From Elusimicrobiota bacterium (GTDB lineage Bacteria; Elusimicrobiota; Elusimicrobia; JACQPE01): a stretch of DNA of 64,000 nucleotides. The notes below the pieces were generated by a model, which was not told where the DNA came from, ran no database searches, and was given only the letters and a program-made list of their open reading frames with translations. Of this stretch, positions 17,979-26,926 are shown piece by piece. Where the stretch lies: the NCBI GenBank assembly GCA_016205025.1, contig JACQJO010000019.1:1-64000 (forward strand), given 5' to 3'. The number at the start of each line of letters is the position of its first letter. Position 1 is the first letter of the stretch. The position numbers and the translations under genes were made by a program.

Positions 17979-19111
17979 TGGAAGCGCTTTCCCTGTTTAA
18001 CGACATTGTTGTAGATGCGCCTCCCACGGAAGGCATCAAGTATGCAGGCTCTAAACTCAAACTGCTTCCCTATATTCTCCAGCTTGTGCGCAAAGTGAAC
18101 CCCAGGACCATTTTGGATGGTTTCTCTGGGACGACCAGAGTTTCTCAGGCGCTTGCCAAAAGCGGCTATCGGGTCTTTTGTAACGATATATCCCTTTGGT
18201 CCGAAACCTTCGGCGTTTGTTATCTTCTCAACCAAAAACAAAAAGAAGTATATGGTGAATTAATTCAGCATCTGAATTCTCTAAAGCCCGTGGATGGTTG
18301 GTTTTCAGAACATTATGGGGGACTTTCAAATAATGGCTCTTCAAACCACGAAGATGGATTTAAGAAGCCCTGGCAGATTCACAACACAAGAAAGCTTGAC
18401 GCGATTCGGGATGAAATCGAACGACTCGTTCTACCCCGCGTTGATAAAGCAGTTGCGTTAACGAGCCTAATGCTTGCCCTTGATCAGGTTGATAGCACGC
18501 TGGGGCACTTTGTTTCTTATCTCAAAGACTGGTCGCCTAGGTCGTACAAGAACCTTTTTCTCAAAATTCCCAGGGTCTTCGTTGCGGAACCCATTCATCG
18601 AGTATACCGTTGCGATATTTTTGACTTAATACAAAACATTTCTGTAGACCTGGCGTATTTTGATCCTCCTTATGGATCAAACAACGATAAAATGCCCCCG
18701 TCGCGAGTAAGATATGCTTCGTATTACCATCTATGGACCACTATTTGCGCTTACGATAGACCCAAATTATTCGGAAAAGCCAAGCGGAGAGTGGATACCT
18801 CGGACACAATTGCGGCATCTTGCTTCGAGGAATTCCGGAGAAATGACAGCGGAAAATTTATTGCTGTGGAGGCGATAGAACGGCTCATCAGACTTACCAA
18901 CGCAAAATGGATTATCCTTTCCTATAGCTCCGGCGGGAGAGCTACGGCGCATGAGCTAAGCGAAACGCTTCGTGCCAGTGGCAAGGTTCTTGAGGTCCTT
19001 GAGCTTGATTATAAAAGGAACGTAATGTCTGGGATGAAATGGACAAACGAATGGATACGGGATGCGGAAGAGCCCAATCACGAGTTTTTGTTTTTAATTG
19101 AGAAAAAATAA
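17978..19111 (+). CDS. D12-class adenine-specific DNA methyltransferase
   Basis: N6-adenine methyltransferase of the D12 (Dam/FokI-like) class, 377 aa. Motif X-like KYAGSKLKLLPYI lies near the N-terminus (about 21-33), motif I is LDGFSGTTRVSQAL, and the catalytic motif IV is DPPYG in LAYFDPPYGSNND. A variable target-recognition region lies between motifs I and IV. It should protect host DNA from the upstream putative restriction enzyme. AT-richer composition matches its partner and not the rest of the window. Confidence 0.92.
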   Translation: MEALSLFNDIVVDAPPTEGIKYAGSKLKLLPYILQLVRKVNPRTILDGFSGTTRVSQALAKSGYRVFCNDISLWSETFGVCYLLNQKQKEVYGELIQHLNSLKPVDGWFSEHYGGLSNNGSSNHEDGFKKPWQIHNTRKLDAIRDEIERLVLPRVDKAVALTSLMLALDQVDSTLGHFVSYLKDWSPRSYKNLFLKIPRVFVAEPIHRVYRCDIFDLIQNISVDLAYFDPPYGSNNDKMPPSRVRYASYYHLWTTICAYDRPKLFGKAKRRVDTSDTIAASCFEEFRRNDSGKFIAVEAIERLIRLTNAKWIILSYSSGGRATAHELSETLRASGKVLEVLELDYKRNVMSGMKWTNEWIRDAEEPNHEFLFLIEKK

Positions 19112-19336
19112 TGAGTATCTGAAGAGGTCAGGCGCATCCGGCAGCTCGAAACAGCCATCAACCCCTCCTAAAAAAATAGTTGAGACCTGCGAAAAGCGCT
19201 GCCAGTTTTTACGCCGCCTGACCGCCGACGCTAAGCGCCACAACCTCAAAAATCTGCCCACGGCAATCCTTGCGCATAAAACAAGTAGCAATTTTATACA
19301 ACGCTTGTTTTTAGGGGTCAACTGCGGAATCTCGGT
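19112..19336. other. 225-base interval after the restriction-modification genes
   Basis: No convincing gene. An 80-codon frame (19098-19340, plus) and a 75-codon frame (19094-19321, minus) are open but resemble nothing and overlap the methyltransferase end. On the minus strand TTAGGAGGGGTTGATG could start a 26-codon peptide ending inside the methyltransferase gene. The stretch probably marks the right border of the acquired segment. Confidence 0.45.
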
Positions 19337-20356
19337 TTAGTAGCAGTTCTTCAGAAGAACCGGATTAGCTAGCGGCGGCTGATTTAGCGCCTGTTTGAGA
19401 TTTTCAAGGCTTATGTTGGAGCCCGATAGAACCACGGCCACTTTTTTACCGGCCAGGGTTTCACGCAAAGAAAACAGCCCGGCCAATCCTGCCGCTGCGG
19501 CGCCTTCCGCCAGGTTGTGAGTGGCCGCGATAAACCAGCCGACGGCCCGGGCGATCTCCTCTTCACTGACGGTGACGAAGCCGCAGAGCCCTTCGCGCAG
19601 GACATTGAAGGTCAAATCGTAAGGATTGGCGGTGGACAGGCCGTCAGCCAGCGTGTCCGATGGGGGACGAAAAACAGCCTGTCCTTGCAGCCAGGAGCGC
19701 TGGACTGCGGCCGCGCGCTCGGCTTGAACCCCATAAATCTTGACGGGGGCGTTGAGTTGGCGCGCGGCCAGGATGGCGCCCGCGGCCAGAGAGCCGCCCC
19801 CGACGGGCAGCACGATCGCCTCAAGGTCCGAATTTTGTTCTAGTATTTCCAGGGCGACTGTTGCCGCACCCGCCACAACCGCCGGATCGTTGGCGGCATG
19901 AATAAGCCGATGGTTGTGGCGGCGGCTGAAGTTTTCGGCGGCCTCCAGCGCTTGGTCATAATTTTTTCCAACCTCGATAACCCTGGCGCCGAAGTCTTTC
20001 ATGGCTTCGTTTTTGTCAGGGTTGTTGTTTTTTGGGACAAAAATAGTGACCGGTGTTTCAAAAAGCCGTCCTGCCCAAGCCACGCCTTGCCCATGATTCC
20101 CCTTGGTTGCCGCAACCAGGCCCCGGCTTCTTTTTTGGGGGTCCAAAGCCATCACCGCGGCCAGGGCGTTGCGCGCTTTAAAAGAGTTGGTGACGTTGTG
20201 GTTTTCATGCTTGACCCACACCTCGATGCCGTGGCCGATGATTTTATTCAAGGCGGGATAGGTTCTTAGCGGGGTGACGGCGATATGAGCGCGGATCAGA
20301 TCCCTGGCCTTCAGGATATCCACGAGAGATGCCGGGCAGGGGGCGGCCGTTAACAC
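19337..20356 (-). CDS. threonine/serine dehydratase family (fold-type II PLP enzyme)
   Basis: PLP-dependent enzyme of the IlvA/TdcB family, 339 aa, deaminating threonine to 2-oxobutyrate (or serine). The PLP lysine is in NVTNSFKARNAL, the substrate loop in TKGNHGQGVAW, and the phosphate-binding glycine loop is VGGGSLAAG. There is no C-terminal ACT domain, so feedback control of the IlvA type is not expected. The start is GTG 20356 with a TATAAT box only 7 bases upstream; a GTG at 20323 is an alternative. It is divergent from an acetolactate-synthase-like gene, consistent with isoleucine synthesis. Confidence 0.88.
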   Translation of the reverse strand: MLTAAPCPASLVDILKARDLIRAHIAVTPLRTYPALNKIIGHGIEVWVKHENHNVTNSFKARNALAAVMALDPQKRSRGLVAATKGNHGQGVAWAGRLFETPVTIFVPKNNNPDKNEAMKDFGARVIEVGKNYDQALEAAENFSRRHNHRLIHAANDPAVVAGAATVALEILEQNSDLEAIVLPVGGGSLAAGAILAARQLNAPVKIYGVQAERAAAVQRSWLQGQAVFRPPSDTLADGLSTANPYDLTFNVLREGLCGFVTVSEEEIARAVGWFIAATHNLAEGAAAAGLAGLFSLRETLAGKKVAVVLSGSNISLENLKQALNQPPLANPVLLKNCY

Positions 20357-20360
20357 GAAT

Positions 20361-20395
20361 CTTATTATATTACATAAACTATAATAACTATTAAA
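20361..20395. promoter_or_regulatory. compact divergent promoter region with two TATAAT boxes
   Basis: The 39 bases between the dehydratase and the acetolactate-synthase-like gene contain TATAAT on the plus strand (20380-20385) and TATAAT on the minus strand (20369-20364). Each box lies only 7-11 bases from its start codon, so transcripts would be leaderless or nearly so if these are the real -10 elements. No clear -35 boxes or ribosome sites are seen. Confidence 0.5.
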
Positions 20396-22144
20396 ATGAT
20401 TAAATCCGCACAGATTGCGCGCACCACCGCTTCCCGCCTGATCTTAGATTACCTCAAAGAAGAAGGAGTGGACGTCATTTTTGGGATCCCCGGAGGACCC
20501 GCTACCCCGATTTTTGACGCTCTTTATGACGAGAGGGGGATTAAAACCATCAGCACCCGCCACGAGGCCGGCGCGGCCTTCATGGCCGCTGGTTATGCCC
20601 GTCTTTCCGGCCGCCTGGGCGTCTGTTTGGCTACTACCGGTCCTGGCACCACGAATTTAGTGACCGCTGTCGCAGCGGCAAAAGCAGACTCGTTGCCGGT
20701 GTTGGTTTTAACCGCCCAGGTTGCTTCGTCAACCTTCGGAAAGGGATCCCTTCAGGATTCCACCTATGACCGGGTGGATGTGGTGGAAATGTTGAGACCC
20801 GCGACCAAGCTAAGCGTCATGGTAGCCAACGCGGCCAATTTGGCGTTTACTCTTCGACAGGCGATCCGCGCGGCCATGACCGGCCGGCGCGGTCCGGTAC
20901 ACCTGAATATACCCACCGATTTAATGAAGAAAGAAGTTGCTTTCGAGCTTTGGCCGCCTTCTCAATACAGGGTGGAGGCTCATGTTTTTGACCGGGAGGC
21001 GATTCGCCGGGCCTGTTATGATCTTCTTGGCGCCAAGAAACCGGCCATTCTAGCTGGTCACGGCGTGGCGTTAGCTTCGGCCGAGGCCGAACTTTTAGAG
21101 CTGGCGGAGCTCTTAAAAATACCGGTTGCCACCACGCCCAAGGGCAAAGGAGTCTTCCCTGAAACCCACCCTTACTCCCTGCGCGTTTTTGGGTTAGCCA
21201 GCGCTCCGGCGGCCGAGCGCTATCTTCTTTCGGGAGAGGTGGACGTTCTGATGGTGGTTGGCAGCAGCCTTCACGAGATTTCAACGCAGGGTTGGGAAGA
21301 GAGGCTCAAACCGCGCGACGCTTTTATTCAGCAGGATATTGATCCCGGAGTCATCGGCCGCAACTACCCGGTCACGGTCGGCCTTGTCGGCGACGCCAAA
21401 TCAACTTTAAAGGAAATAATTTTTCATATCAAGAGATTGTTAAAAACCGGTGAGTACCAGACGAGATCCGAAGCGGATCAATTTTTGCAGTGGAAGGCTT
21501 CCCAGCCGCTGTGTTATTTTTCCGAAAAGATGGATTCCGGCGCGGCGCCTTTAAAACCACAACGGTTAATCAGGGATCTTCAGGAGGCTCTTCCGGAAGA
21601 AGCGGTTTTATTTGTGGATTCCGGCAACACCACCTTGTGGGCCCTGCACTATTTGATGGTCCAAAAGCCGAAATCTTTTTTTCATAATTGGGGGGATTTC
21701 GGAGCCATGGGTTACGGGGTGGCCTGTCCCATCGGGGCCAAGCTGGCCGCGCCGCAGCGTCCGGTGTTCGCTTTTGTTGGAGACGGCGCCTTCGGGATGC
21801 TGGGAATGGAGGTTTCAACCGCCGTGACTTATAACATTCCGGTTGTTTGGATCGTGTTAAATGACGGGCGTTACAACACGGTTTATCATGGTCAACAGCT
21901 TCAATATCGCGGCCGCACCATCGCTACCGAATTTCATTCCATGGATATCGCTAAAATCGCTGAAGCTTTGGGCGCGGTGGGAGTCCGCGTGGATAAGCCC
22001 GGCCGTATGCAGGATGTTATCCCCGGCCTCTTAAAGCTTGGCCGGCCCTGTGTCATTGATGTGCCCATCGACCCCGACGAGGTGCCCCCTATTCATTCCC
22101 GCGTGGAATCGTTGGAGCGTTTTTTTGCAGGATTAGCTAAATAG
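20396..22144 (+). CDS. acetolactate synthase-like thiamine-diphosphate enzyme
   Basis: ThDP-dependent carboligase/decarboxylase of the IlvB superfamily, 582 aa. It has GIPGGPATPIFDAL at the N-terminus, the catalytic Glu in STRHEAGAAFMAAGYAR, ATTGPGTTNLVTAVA, and the ThDP/Mg motif starting GDGAFGMLGMEV with a later LNDGRYNTV. It could be the large subunit of acetolactate synthase (with the divergent threonine dehydratase suggesting branched-chain synthesis), but no small regulatory subunit follows; sulfoacetaldehyde acetyltransferase or a related decarboxylase cannot be excluded. A binding-protein gene follows after 15 bases. Confidence 0.85.
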   Translation: MIKSAQIARTTASRLILDYLKEEGVDVIFGIPGGPATPIFDALYDERGIKTISTRHEAGAAFMAAGYARLSGRLGVCLATTGPGTTNLVTAVAAAKADSLPVLVLTAQVASSTFGKGSLQDSTYDRVDVVEMLRPATKLSVMVANAANLAFTLRQAIRAAMTGRRGPVHLNIPTDLMKKEVAFELWPPSQYRVEAHVFDREAIRRACYDLLGAKKPAILAGHGVALASAEAELLELAELLKIPVATTPKGKGVFPETHPYSLRVFGLASAPAAERYLLSGEVDVLMVVGSSLHEISTQGWEERLKPRDAFIQQDIDPGVIGRNYPVTVGLVGDAKSTLKEIIFHIKRLLKTGEYQTRSEADQFLQWKASQPLCYFSEKMDSGAAPLKPQRLIRDLQEALPEEAVLFVDSGNTTLWALHYLMVQKPKSFFHNWGDFGAMGYGVACPIGAKLAAPQRPVFAFVGDGAFGMLGMEVSTAVTYNIPVVWIVLNDGRYNTVYHGQQLQYRGRTIATEFHSMDIAKIAEALGAVGVRVDKPGRMQDVIPGLLKLGRPCVIDVPIDPDEVPPIHSRVESLERFFAGLAK

Positions 22145-22159
22145 GCTTAAATAAAGGCA

Positions 22160-23665
22160 ATGGGACGGTGGATTTTTGCGCTATTTGCATTATTAGTTTT
22201 TAGTTTGCTTTGGCCCGACCGCGCCTGGAGCGCGAAATCCGCAGGCATCCTTAGGGTTTGCGATGATGTCCGTGATCCCCCAAGCCTAAATCCCTACCAG
22301 GTGTTTTCGGAAAAAACACACATCATTTTGCAGCAAGTTTTGGAAGGGTTGTTGCGTTTCGATGCGGAGGGACGCGTGGAGCCGGCGCTGGCCGAGCGGT
22401 GGGAGCGTCTCAATGACGCCACGGTAAGGTTTTATCTAAGAAAAAACGTGACTTTTCATAACGGCGAGCCTTTTGACGCGCGAGCGGTTAAATTTAGCCT
22501 AGAGAAATACGTAGCTCCGGAAACACGATTTCCAGCGCTGGGCTTTGTTGCCACCATCGCGTCCGTTACCGTTATCAATGATCACGTGGTGGATGTTTTG
22601 ACCCACCATCCCGACGGCCTTTTATTAAATCGCCTCGCGGCGTGGATTCATATCGTGCCTCCCCAGTATTATGCGAACGTCGGCGATCAAGGTTTCGCCG
22701 GGCAGCCGGTAGGCACGGGTCCCTTTCGTTTTGAAAGGTGGGATAAAAACAAAGAGATCGTTTTTGCGCGCAACCCTGATTATTGGATGAAAGGTTACCC
22801 GAAAGTGGACCGATTGGTCTTTGCCTTTATTGCCCAGGAAGCCCAGGTTGACGCCTTGCTTAAGGGGGAGGTTGATTTATTGACCAGTCTTGCCGGCACC
22901 CGGACCACCGATGTTCAGAAAAATAAGGGAACATATGTTCTTAAAAAACCGACCTTTTATACTATTGCCGGTAATTTCAACATCAGCCGCCCTCCTTTTT
23001 CTAATAAACGCATTCGCGAGGCGGTCAATTTGGCCGTTGATCGTAAAGCCTTGATTCGCTATGACATTTTTGGCAACGGCATACCCTTGGGAACTTTGAG
23101 TTTTCCTGACGAGTTTGGGCATAATTCTCAAATCAAGCCTTATCCCTATAACCCTAAAAAAGCGAGACAGATTCTAAAAGAAGAAGGTTATCCGGCAGGG
23201 TTTGCTCTTAAAGTTTTTTTAAAGGTGAATGCGGAAAGAACTGGCCGCATCATCGCCAAGCAGTTGGACGCGATAGGCATTACGCTTAACTCGGTTTTGG
23301 TTTCGGATGCCGAAATTTTTGAGTACTTAAAAGATCGCGGCCAGTGGGATATGATGATTTATGATTGCCCGGATACCATGAGCCATGCTTTCTTTGTCCG
23401 CAGTATTTTTTTGAGCGGGGAGTCGCCCTTTTCCCTGGCTCCGGATCAGGGAATTGATGAGCGCCTTCGAAAATTAACCGCTACGCTTGATCCTCAAGAG
23501 CAAGCTAAAATATCGGAAGATCTTGACCGGCATATCTACGAAAATTTTTTGGCGCTCCCTACTTATCAACGCATTAGAACCTATGGCTTGCGGCGGGCTG
23601 TTGAGTTTACCCCCTACGTTTTAGGGATGCCTTATTTTTACGCGGTGAATATCCGTGCCAACTAA
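22160..23665 (+). CDS. ABC transporter substrate-binding protein, family 5 (oligopeptide type)
   Basis: Periplasmic solute-binding protein of the DppA/OppA/NikA family, 501 aa, with an N-terminal signal peptide (cut near WSAKSAG). Typical segments are LNPYQVFSEKTHIILQQVLEGLL, TVRFYLRKNVTFHNGEPFDARAVKFSL split by a linker, GTGPFRFERWD, and PPFSNKRIREAVNLAVDRK. It has no permease or ATPase genes beside it, so it is an orphan or may share a transporter encoded elsewhere. The ligand cannot be told. It ends in an 11-base overlap with the cupin gene. Confidence 0.9.
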   Translation: MGRWIFALFALLVFSLLWPDRAWSAKSAGILRVCDDVRDPPSLNPYQVFSEKTHIILQQVLEGLLRFDAEGRVEPALAERWERLNDATVRFYLRKNVTFHNGEPFDARAVKFSLEKYVAPETRFPALGFVATIASVTVINDHVVDVLTHHPDGLLLNRLAAWIHIVPPQYYANVGDQGFAGQPVGTGPFRFERWDKNKEIVFARNPDYWMKGYPKVDRLVFAFIAQEAQVDALLKGEVDLLTSLAGTRTTDVQKNKGTYVLKKPTFYTIAGNFNISRPPFSNKRIREAVNLAVDRKALIRYDIFGNGIPLGTLSFPDEFGHNSQIKPYPYNPKKARQILKEEGYPAGFALKVFLKVNAERTGRIIAKQLDAIGITLNSVLVSDAEIFEYLKDRGQWDMMIYDCPDTMSHAFFVRSIFLSGESPFSLAPDQGIDERLRKLTATLDPQEQAKISEDLDRHIYENFLALPTYQRIRTYGLRRAVEFTPYVLGMPYFYAVNIRAN

Positions 23666-24050
23666 ATCCCGTAGCGCTAAAGCCAAAATGTCGGTGACCC
23701 ATATCTCTAAGATCAAGGCTAAATATTTCGGCCGGTTGCTAACCCGTCAAATTGCGTCCGGACGTCTTTTGGGCAACGTATCCGTCATTTACGAGCGCGT
23801 GCCACCCCATACGCAGCTTCCCACGATTTATCATCGCCGGACAACGGAATTGATTTATTGCCTTCGCGGGACGGTAACGGCCTGCCTTGGCGGACGCCGG
23901 CATCGTCTGCGCGGCGGCAGTTTGGTTATTCTTCCTCCTGGAGTTCGGCATCGATTTGAGACCAAGGATGGGGCTTGCGAATGTTTGTCCCTATTTTTTC
24001 CTTCTTTAATGATCAGCAAGAAAGCCGATATTCACAAGGAATCTCGGTAA
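23655..24050 (+). CDS. small cupin-domain protein
   Basis: A 131-aa single-domain cupin. The conserved motifs are recognisable: TIYHRRTTELIYCLRG (motif 1 with His and Glu ligands) and GGSLVILPPGVRHRF (motif 2 with the last His). Such proteins bind metal and act as small isomerases, dioxygenases or sensors; the function is unknown here. The GTG at 23655 overlaps the preceding gene; an ATG at 23688 (MSVTHISK) may be the real start. Confidence 0.75.
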   Translation: MPTKSRSAKAKMSVTHISKIKAKYFGRLLTRQIASGRLLGNVSVIYERVPPHTQLPTIYHRRTTELIYCLRGTVTACLGGRRHRLRGGSLVILPPGVRHRFETKDGACECLSLFFPSLMISKKADIHKESR

Positions 24051-24102
24051 TAATATGGGTTTTCGTTGCGGCGGGATAAAGTAGGTAAAATACACAGAGA
24101 AT

Positions 24103-24708
24103 ATGAGTGACAAAACATATACCACGACCGAGATAAGCCGCATCTGCGACGTTTATCCGGCAACCGTGATCAACTGGATTGATTCCGGTAAGCTTAAAGC
24201 CTACGTTACCCCGGGAGGCCACCGCCGGGTTACGCGCCAAGATTTGGTGGAATTTTTGCAGAAATTCCAGATTCCCATTCCGCCAGAACTGGTTTCGGAT
24301 AAAAAAACGATTTTGATCGTGGATGACGAGCCGGACTCGGTCCGGCTTCTGGAGCGCGCTTTCTTAAAGCATCGCGAATTTTTTGAAATCCGGAGAGCTT
24401 CCGGCGGCGTCGAAGCTTTGGTTGAAATCGGCAAGCAAGCCCCGGATTTGTTGGTTTTGGATATCGTGATGCCCGGTCTGGACGGCCTGGCCGTCTGCGC
24501 CAGGCTTCGCGAGATGCCCCAGACAAGCAAGGTCAAAATCATCGCGGTCAGCGGACGGCGTCCGCCTTCCGAGAAAGAAATTAAATCCAATGGTATCCAC
24601 GCTTTTTTCAAGAAACCATTCTCACTGGCGGATTTGATCGCCGCCGCCGCCAAGCTTTTGGATGTCCCGCTGCCTGCGGGATCGAAAAAGGAGTCCTCGT
24701 TTAAATAG
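24103..24708 (+). CDS. HTH-receiver response regulator (MerR/excisionase-type HTH at N-terminus)
   Basis: A 201-aa protein in two parts. Residues about 5-55 form a MerR/BldC/excisionase-like winged helix-turn-helix (YTTTEISRICDVYPATVINW, then TPGGHRRVTRQDL). Residues about 68-190 are a receiver domain with acidic pocket DDE, phospho-acceptor Asp in LLVLDIVMPGLDG and Lys in FFKKPF. DNA-binding domain first and receiver second is the reverse of classic response regulators. It precedes a hybrid histidine kinase by 13 bases. A paralogue with the same layout is at 28989-29594. Confidence 0.88.
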   Translation: MSDKTYTTTEISRICDVYPATVINWIDSGKLKAYVTPGGHRRVTRQDLVEFLQKFQIPIPPELVSDKKTILIVDDEPDSVRLLERAFLKHREFFEIRRASGGVEALVEIGKQAPDLLVLDIVMPGLDGLAVCARLREMPQTSKVKIIAVSGRRPPSEKEIKSNGIHAFFKKPFSLADLIAAAAKLLDVPLPAGSKKESSFK

Positions 24709-24721
24709 GAGGCGCAACAGC

Positions 24722-26926
24722 ATGTCTTGGAACGGACGTGCTTTTTCCATTCAGACAAGATTAATGGCCGGTGTTTTGCCTTTGGCCGTGGGCATTCCGC
24801 TGCTGGTGATCGGCGTCGCTTATTTAAGATTCAGCAAGTTCACCGCTTCCACTTTGGATAATGGATTAACCGGTTTAGCCGGCAAGCTGGCCGGCGATAT
24901 GGACGACGAGCTCGGTCAAAGAGTCAACGACCTGATGACGCTAAGTCAAAACCCTCTTTTTGTCGATTATCACAACAATAAAGAATATCAGCTCCTGCAG
25001 GAGGCCGCCGTTAACCGCGACACTTTGGAAAGTTTTTTTTCCGCTTTTGCCCAAAGAGCCCAGGTTTATCCCGTCGTTGAGTATGTCAGCGAAGAGGGCC
25101 GGCCCGTCATTTTAATCATCCGCGGGCGGCCTTACCGCCAGGACCAGCCCACCCAGAACTCTTTGAGCTTATTTGGGCGGGCGGCGGGCGCTGAATTTAA
25201 AAAAATTTTTTCTTTGAAAGAGGGTGAGTATTTTGTTTCTTCGGTCATCAAGGAGGCGATGGAAGATTTCTCCTTGATCTATTTTGCCAAGCCCGTGCGC
25301 GGCCCCGGCGGGGAAAATTTGGGCGTTCTGGCCCTGGGCTACGACGTTGCGATTATGGAGAAAAAAATGGCCGAAGCAAAAATCAGTGGGCAGGAATCGG
25401 CTTACATAGAAGACGACCGCGGCAGGGTCATCGCCGGCAATAAATCTTTTTTCAGCCAGACGTTTTCCCGTTCCGTCGCCCTGGCCAAGCGCCCCTGGAA
25501 AATTTATCTGACCATTGAGCCGGCTTATTTTTTAAAACCATTGCGGGATATCAGAAATTTGGCGGTTATTTTTGGGATTTTTGTGGGACTGGCGGCCATA
25601 TTTTTTGTTTTTTGGGTGGTTCGATCCACCACCCGGCCCATCCGCGTTTTAGTTGACGGCACGCGCGAGCTGGCCCGGGGAAATCTTGACCACCGCGTTT
25701 CCATTCATGAGCCCAGGGAACTGGCGCATCTGTCCACCGCTTTTAATGAAATGGCTTCCCAGCTCAAAAATCGCGAATTGCAGCAACGCCAGCTTCAGGA
25801 CCATCTCATGCAGTCCGAGAAATTATCCGCCGTCGGCCAGTTGATCTCCGGAATCGCCCATGAGCTCAATAATCCTTTAAACGGCATCACCGGTTACGCG
25901 GAATTAATGCTGGAGGAGGAATGCCCGCAGTCCCTTAGACGCGATTTAGAGCAAATCCGCGCGCATGCTTTGCGCTGCCGCAGGATCATTGACAACCTGC
26001 TTCTTTTCGTCAGGCAGGGATCACGCGAAAAGAAAGCCGTGGACATCAATAAAGTGATCCGTTCGGTGCTGACTTTGCTGGAGTACAGGCTGACCAAGGC
26101 GGACAATGTGGAAGTGAATTTTGTCCCGGAGAAATTGCCCCCAGTGCAGGGAGATTTTCAGCAGTTAGAGCAAGTTTTGGTCAATCTCATTCAAAATGCC
26201 TACGACGCGTTGGTGGAACCGCGCGCCGAGCGCCCGAAAATTATCAATGTTCAGGCGCGCCATGAAAGCGGCAAGGTTTATGTCCGCGTCCAGGATAACG
26301 GTCCGGGAGTGCCGCCTGAACATCGGGAAAAGATTTTTGAACCTTTTTTTACAACCAAGGAGGCGGGCCGGGGAACCGGTTTGGGCTTGGCCATCGCCTG
26401 GCAGATCGTCAAGGAGCACGCAGGCGGCATCGCTTGCCAAAGCCAGGCCGGCCAGGGGACCATTTTTACGGTTGATCTGCCGGCCTTGCTGGCGGCTCGC
26501 CGCGACGAGGAGCCGCAGACTGTTTCGGTCACCGAACCTTCCGGCCAGCAAATTTTGGTTGTTGACGATGAAAGGGATTTGGCCCGCATGACGGCCCGGC
26601 TTGTCAGGAAAATGGGTTATGACGCCGATGTGGTTTATGACGTGGCGTCCGCCCAAAAAAAGATCGCCAAGAAAACTTATGATTTTGTTCTGCTTGATTT
26701 GGCCATGCCCGGTGAAAGCGGGTATGATTTTTACCAGCTGTTGGTCAAAGAAAATCCGTCTTTTTTACCGCGTCTGATTTTTATAACAGGGGACGTTTTA
26801 AACCCGGATTGTTTGGAGTTTTTGAAAAACAACCGGATTGTTTATCTCACCAAGCCTTTTAGCGGCGAAGAGTTGCGCTTGACGCTGGCTAAGACGGGTC
26901 TTGGAGCAAGGAGCGATCATTCGTGA
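24722..26926 (+). CDS. hybrid sensor histidine kinase with C-terminal receiver
   Basis: Membrane sensor kinase, 734 aa. TM1 (about 15-35) and TM2 (about 285-306) flank a periplasmic sensor domain of some 250 residues, probably of the Cache type. A HAMP domain follows (TTRPIRVLVDGTRELARGNL), then the HisKA box with phospho-acceptor His in SGIAHELNNPLNG (about 380), the ATPase domain with N box NLIQNAYDAL and G boxes DNGPGVP and GRGTGLGLAI, and a C-terminal receiver from about 608 (VVDDERD, LLDLAMPG, TKPF). ATG 24722 is chosen because AGGAGG lies 9 bases upstream. Confidence 0.94.
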   Translation: MSWNGRAFSIQTRLMAGVLPLAVGIPLLVIGVAYLRFSKFTASTLDNGLTGLAGKLAGDMDDELGQRVNDLMTLSQNPLFVDYHNNKEYQLLQEAAVNRDTLESFFSAFAQRAQVYPVVEYVSEEGRPVILIIRGRPYRQDQPTQNSLSLFGRAAGAEFKKIFSLKEGEYFVSSVIKEAMEDFSLIYFAKPVRGPGGENLGVLALGYDVAIMEKKMAEAKISGQESAYIEDDRGRVIAGNKSFFSQTFSRSVALAKRPWKIYLTIEPAYFLKPLRDIRNLAVIFGIFVGLAAIFFVFWVVRSTTRPIRVLVDGTRELARGNLDHRVSIHEPRELAHLSTAFNEMASQLKNRELQQRQLQDHLMQSEKLSAVGQLISGIAHELNNPLNGITGYAELMLEEECPQSLRRDLEQIRAHALRCRRIIDNLLLFVRQGSREKKAVDINKVIRSVLTLLEYRLTKADNVEVNFVPEKLPPVQGDFQQLEQVLVNLIQNAYDALVEPRAERPKIINVQARHESGKVYVRVQDNGPGVPPEHREKIFEPFFTTKEAGRGTGLGLAIAWQIVKEHAGGIACQSQAGQGTIFTVDLPALLAARRDEEPQTVSVTEPSGQQILVVDDERDLARMTARLVRKMGYDADVVYDVASAQKKIAKKTYDFVLLDLAMPGESGYDFYQLLVKENPSFLPRLIFITGDVLNPDCLEFLKNNRIVYLTKPFSGEELRLTLAKTGLGARSDHS

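Noticed and set aside
19098-19340. 80-codon frame overlapping the methyltransferase end
   Set aside because: No recognisable domain, no ribosome site, and overlaps both neighbours; not called as a gene.
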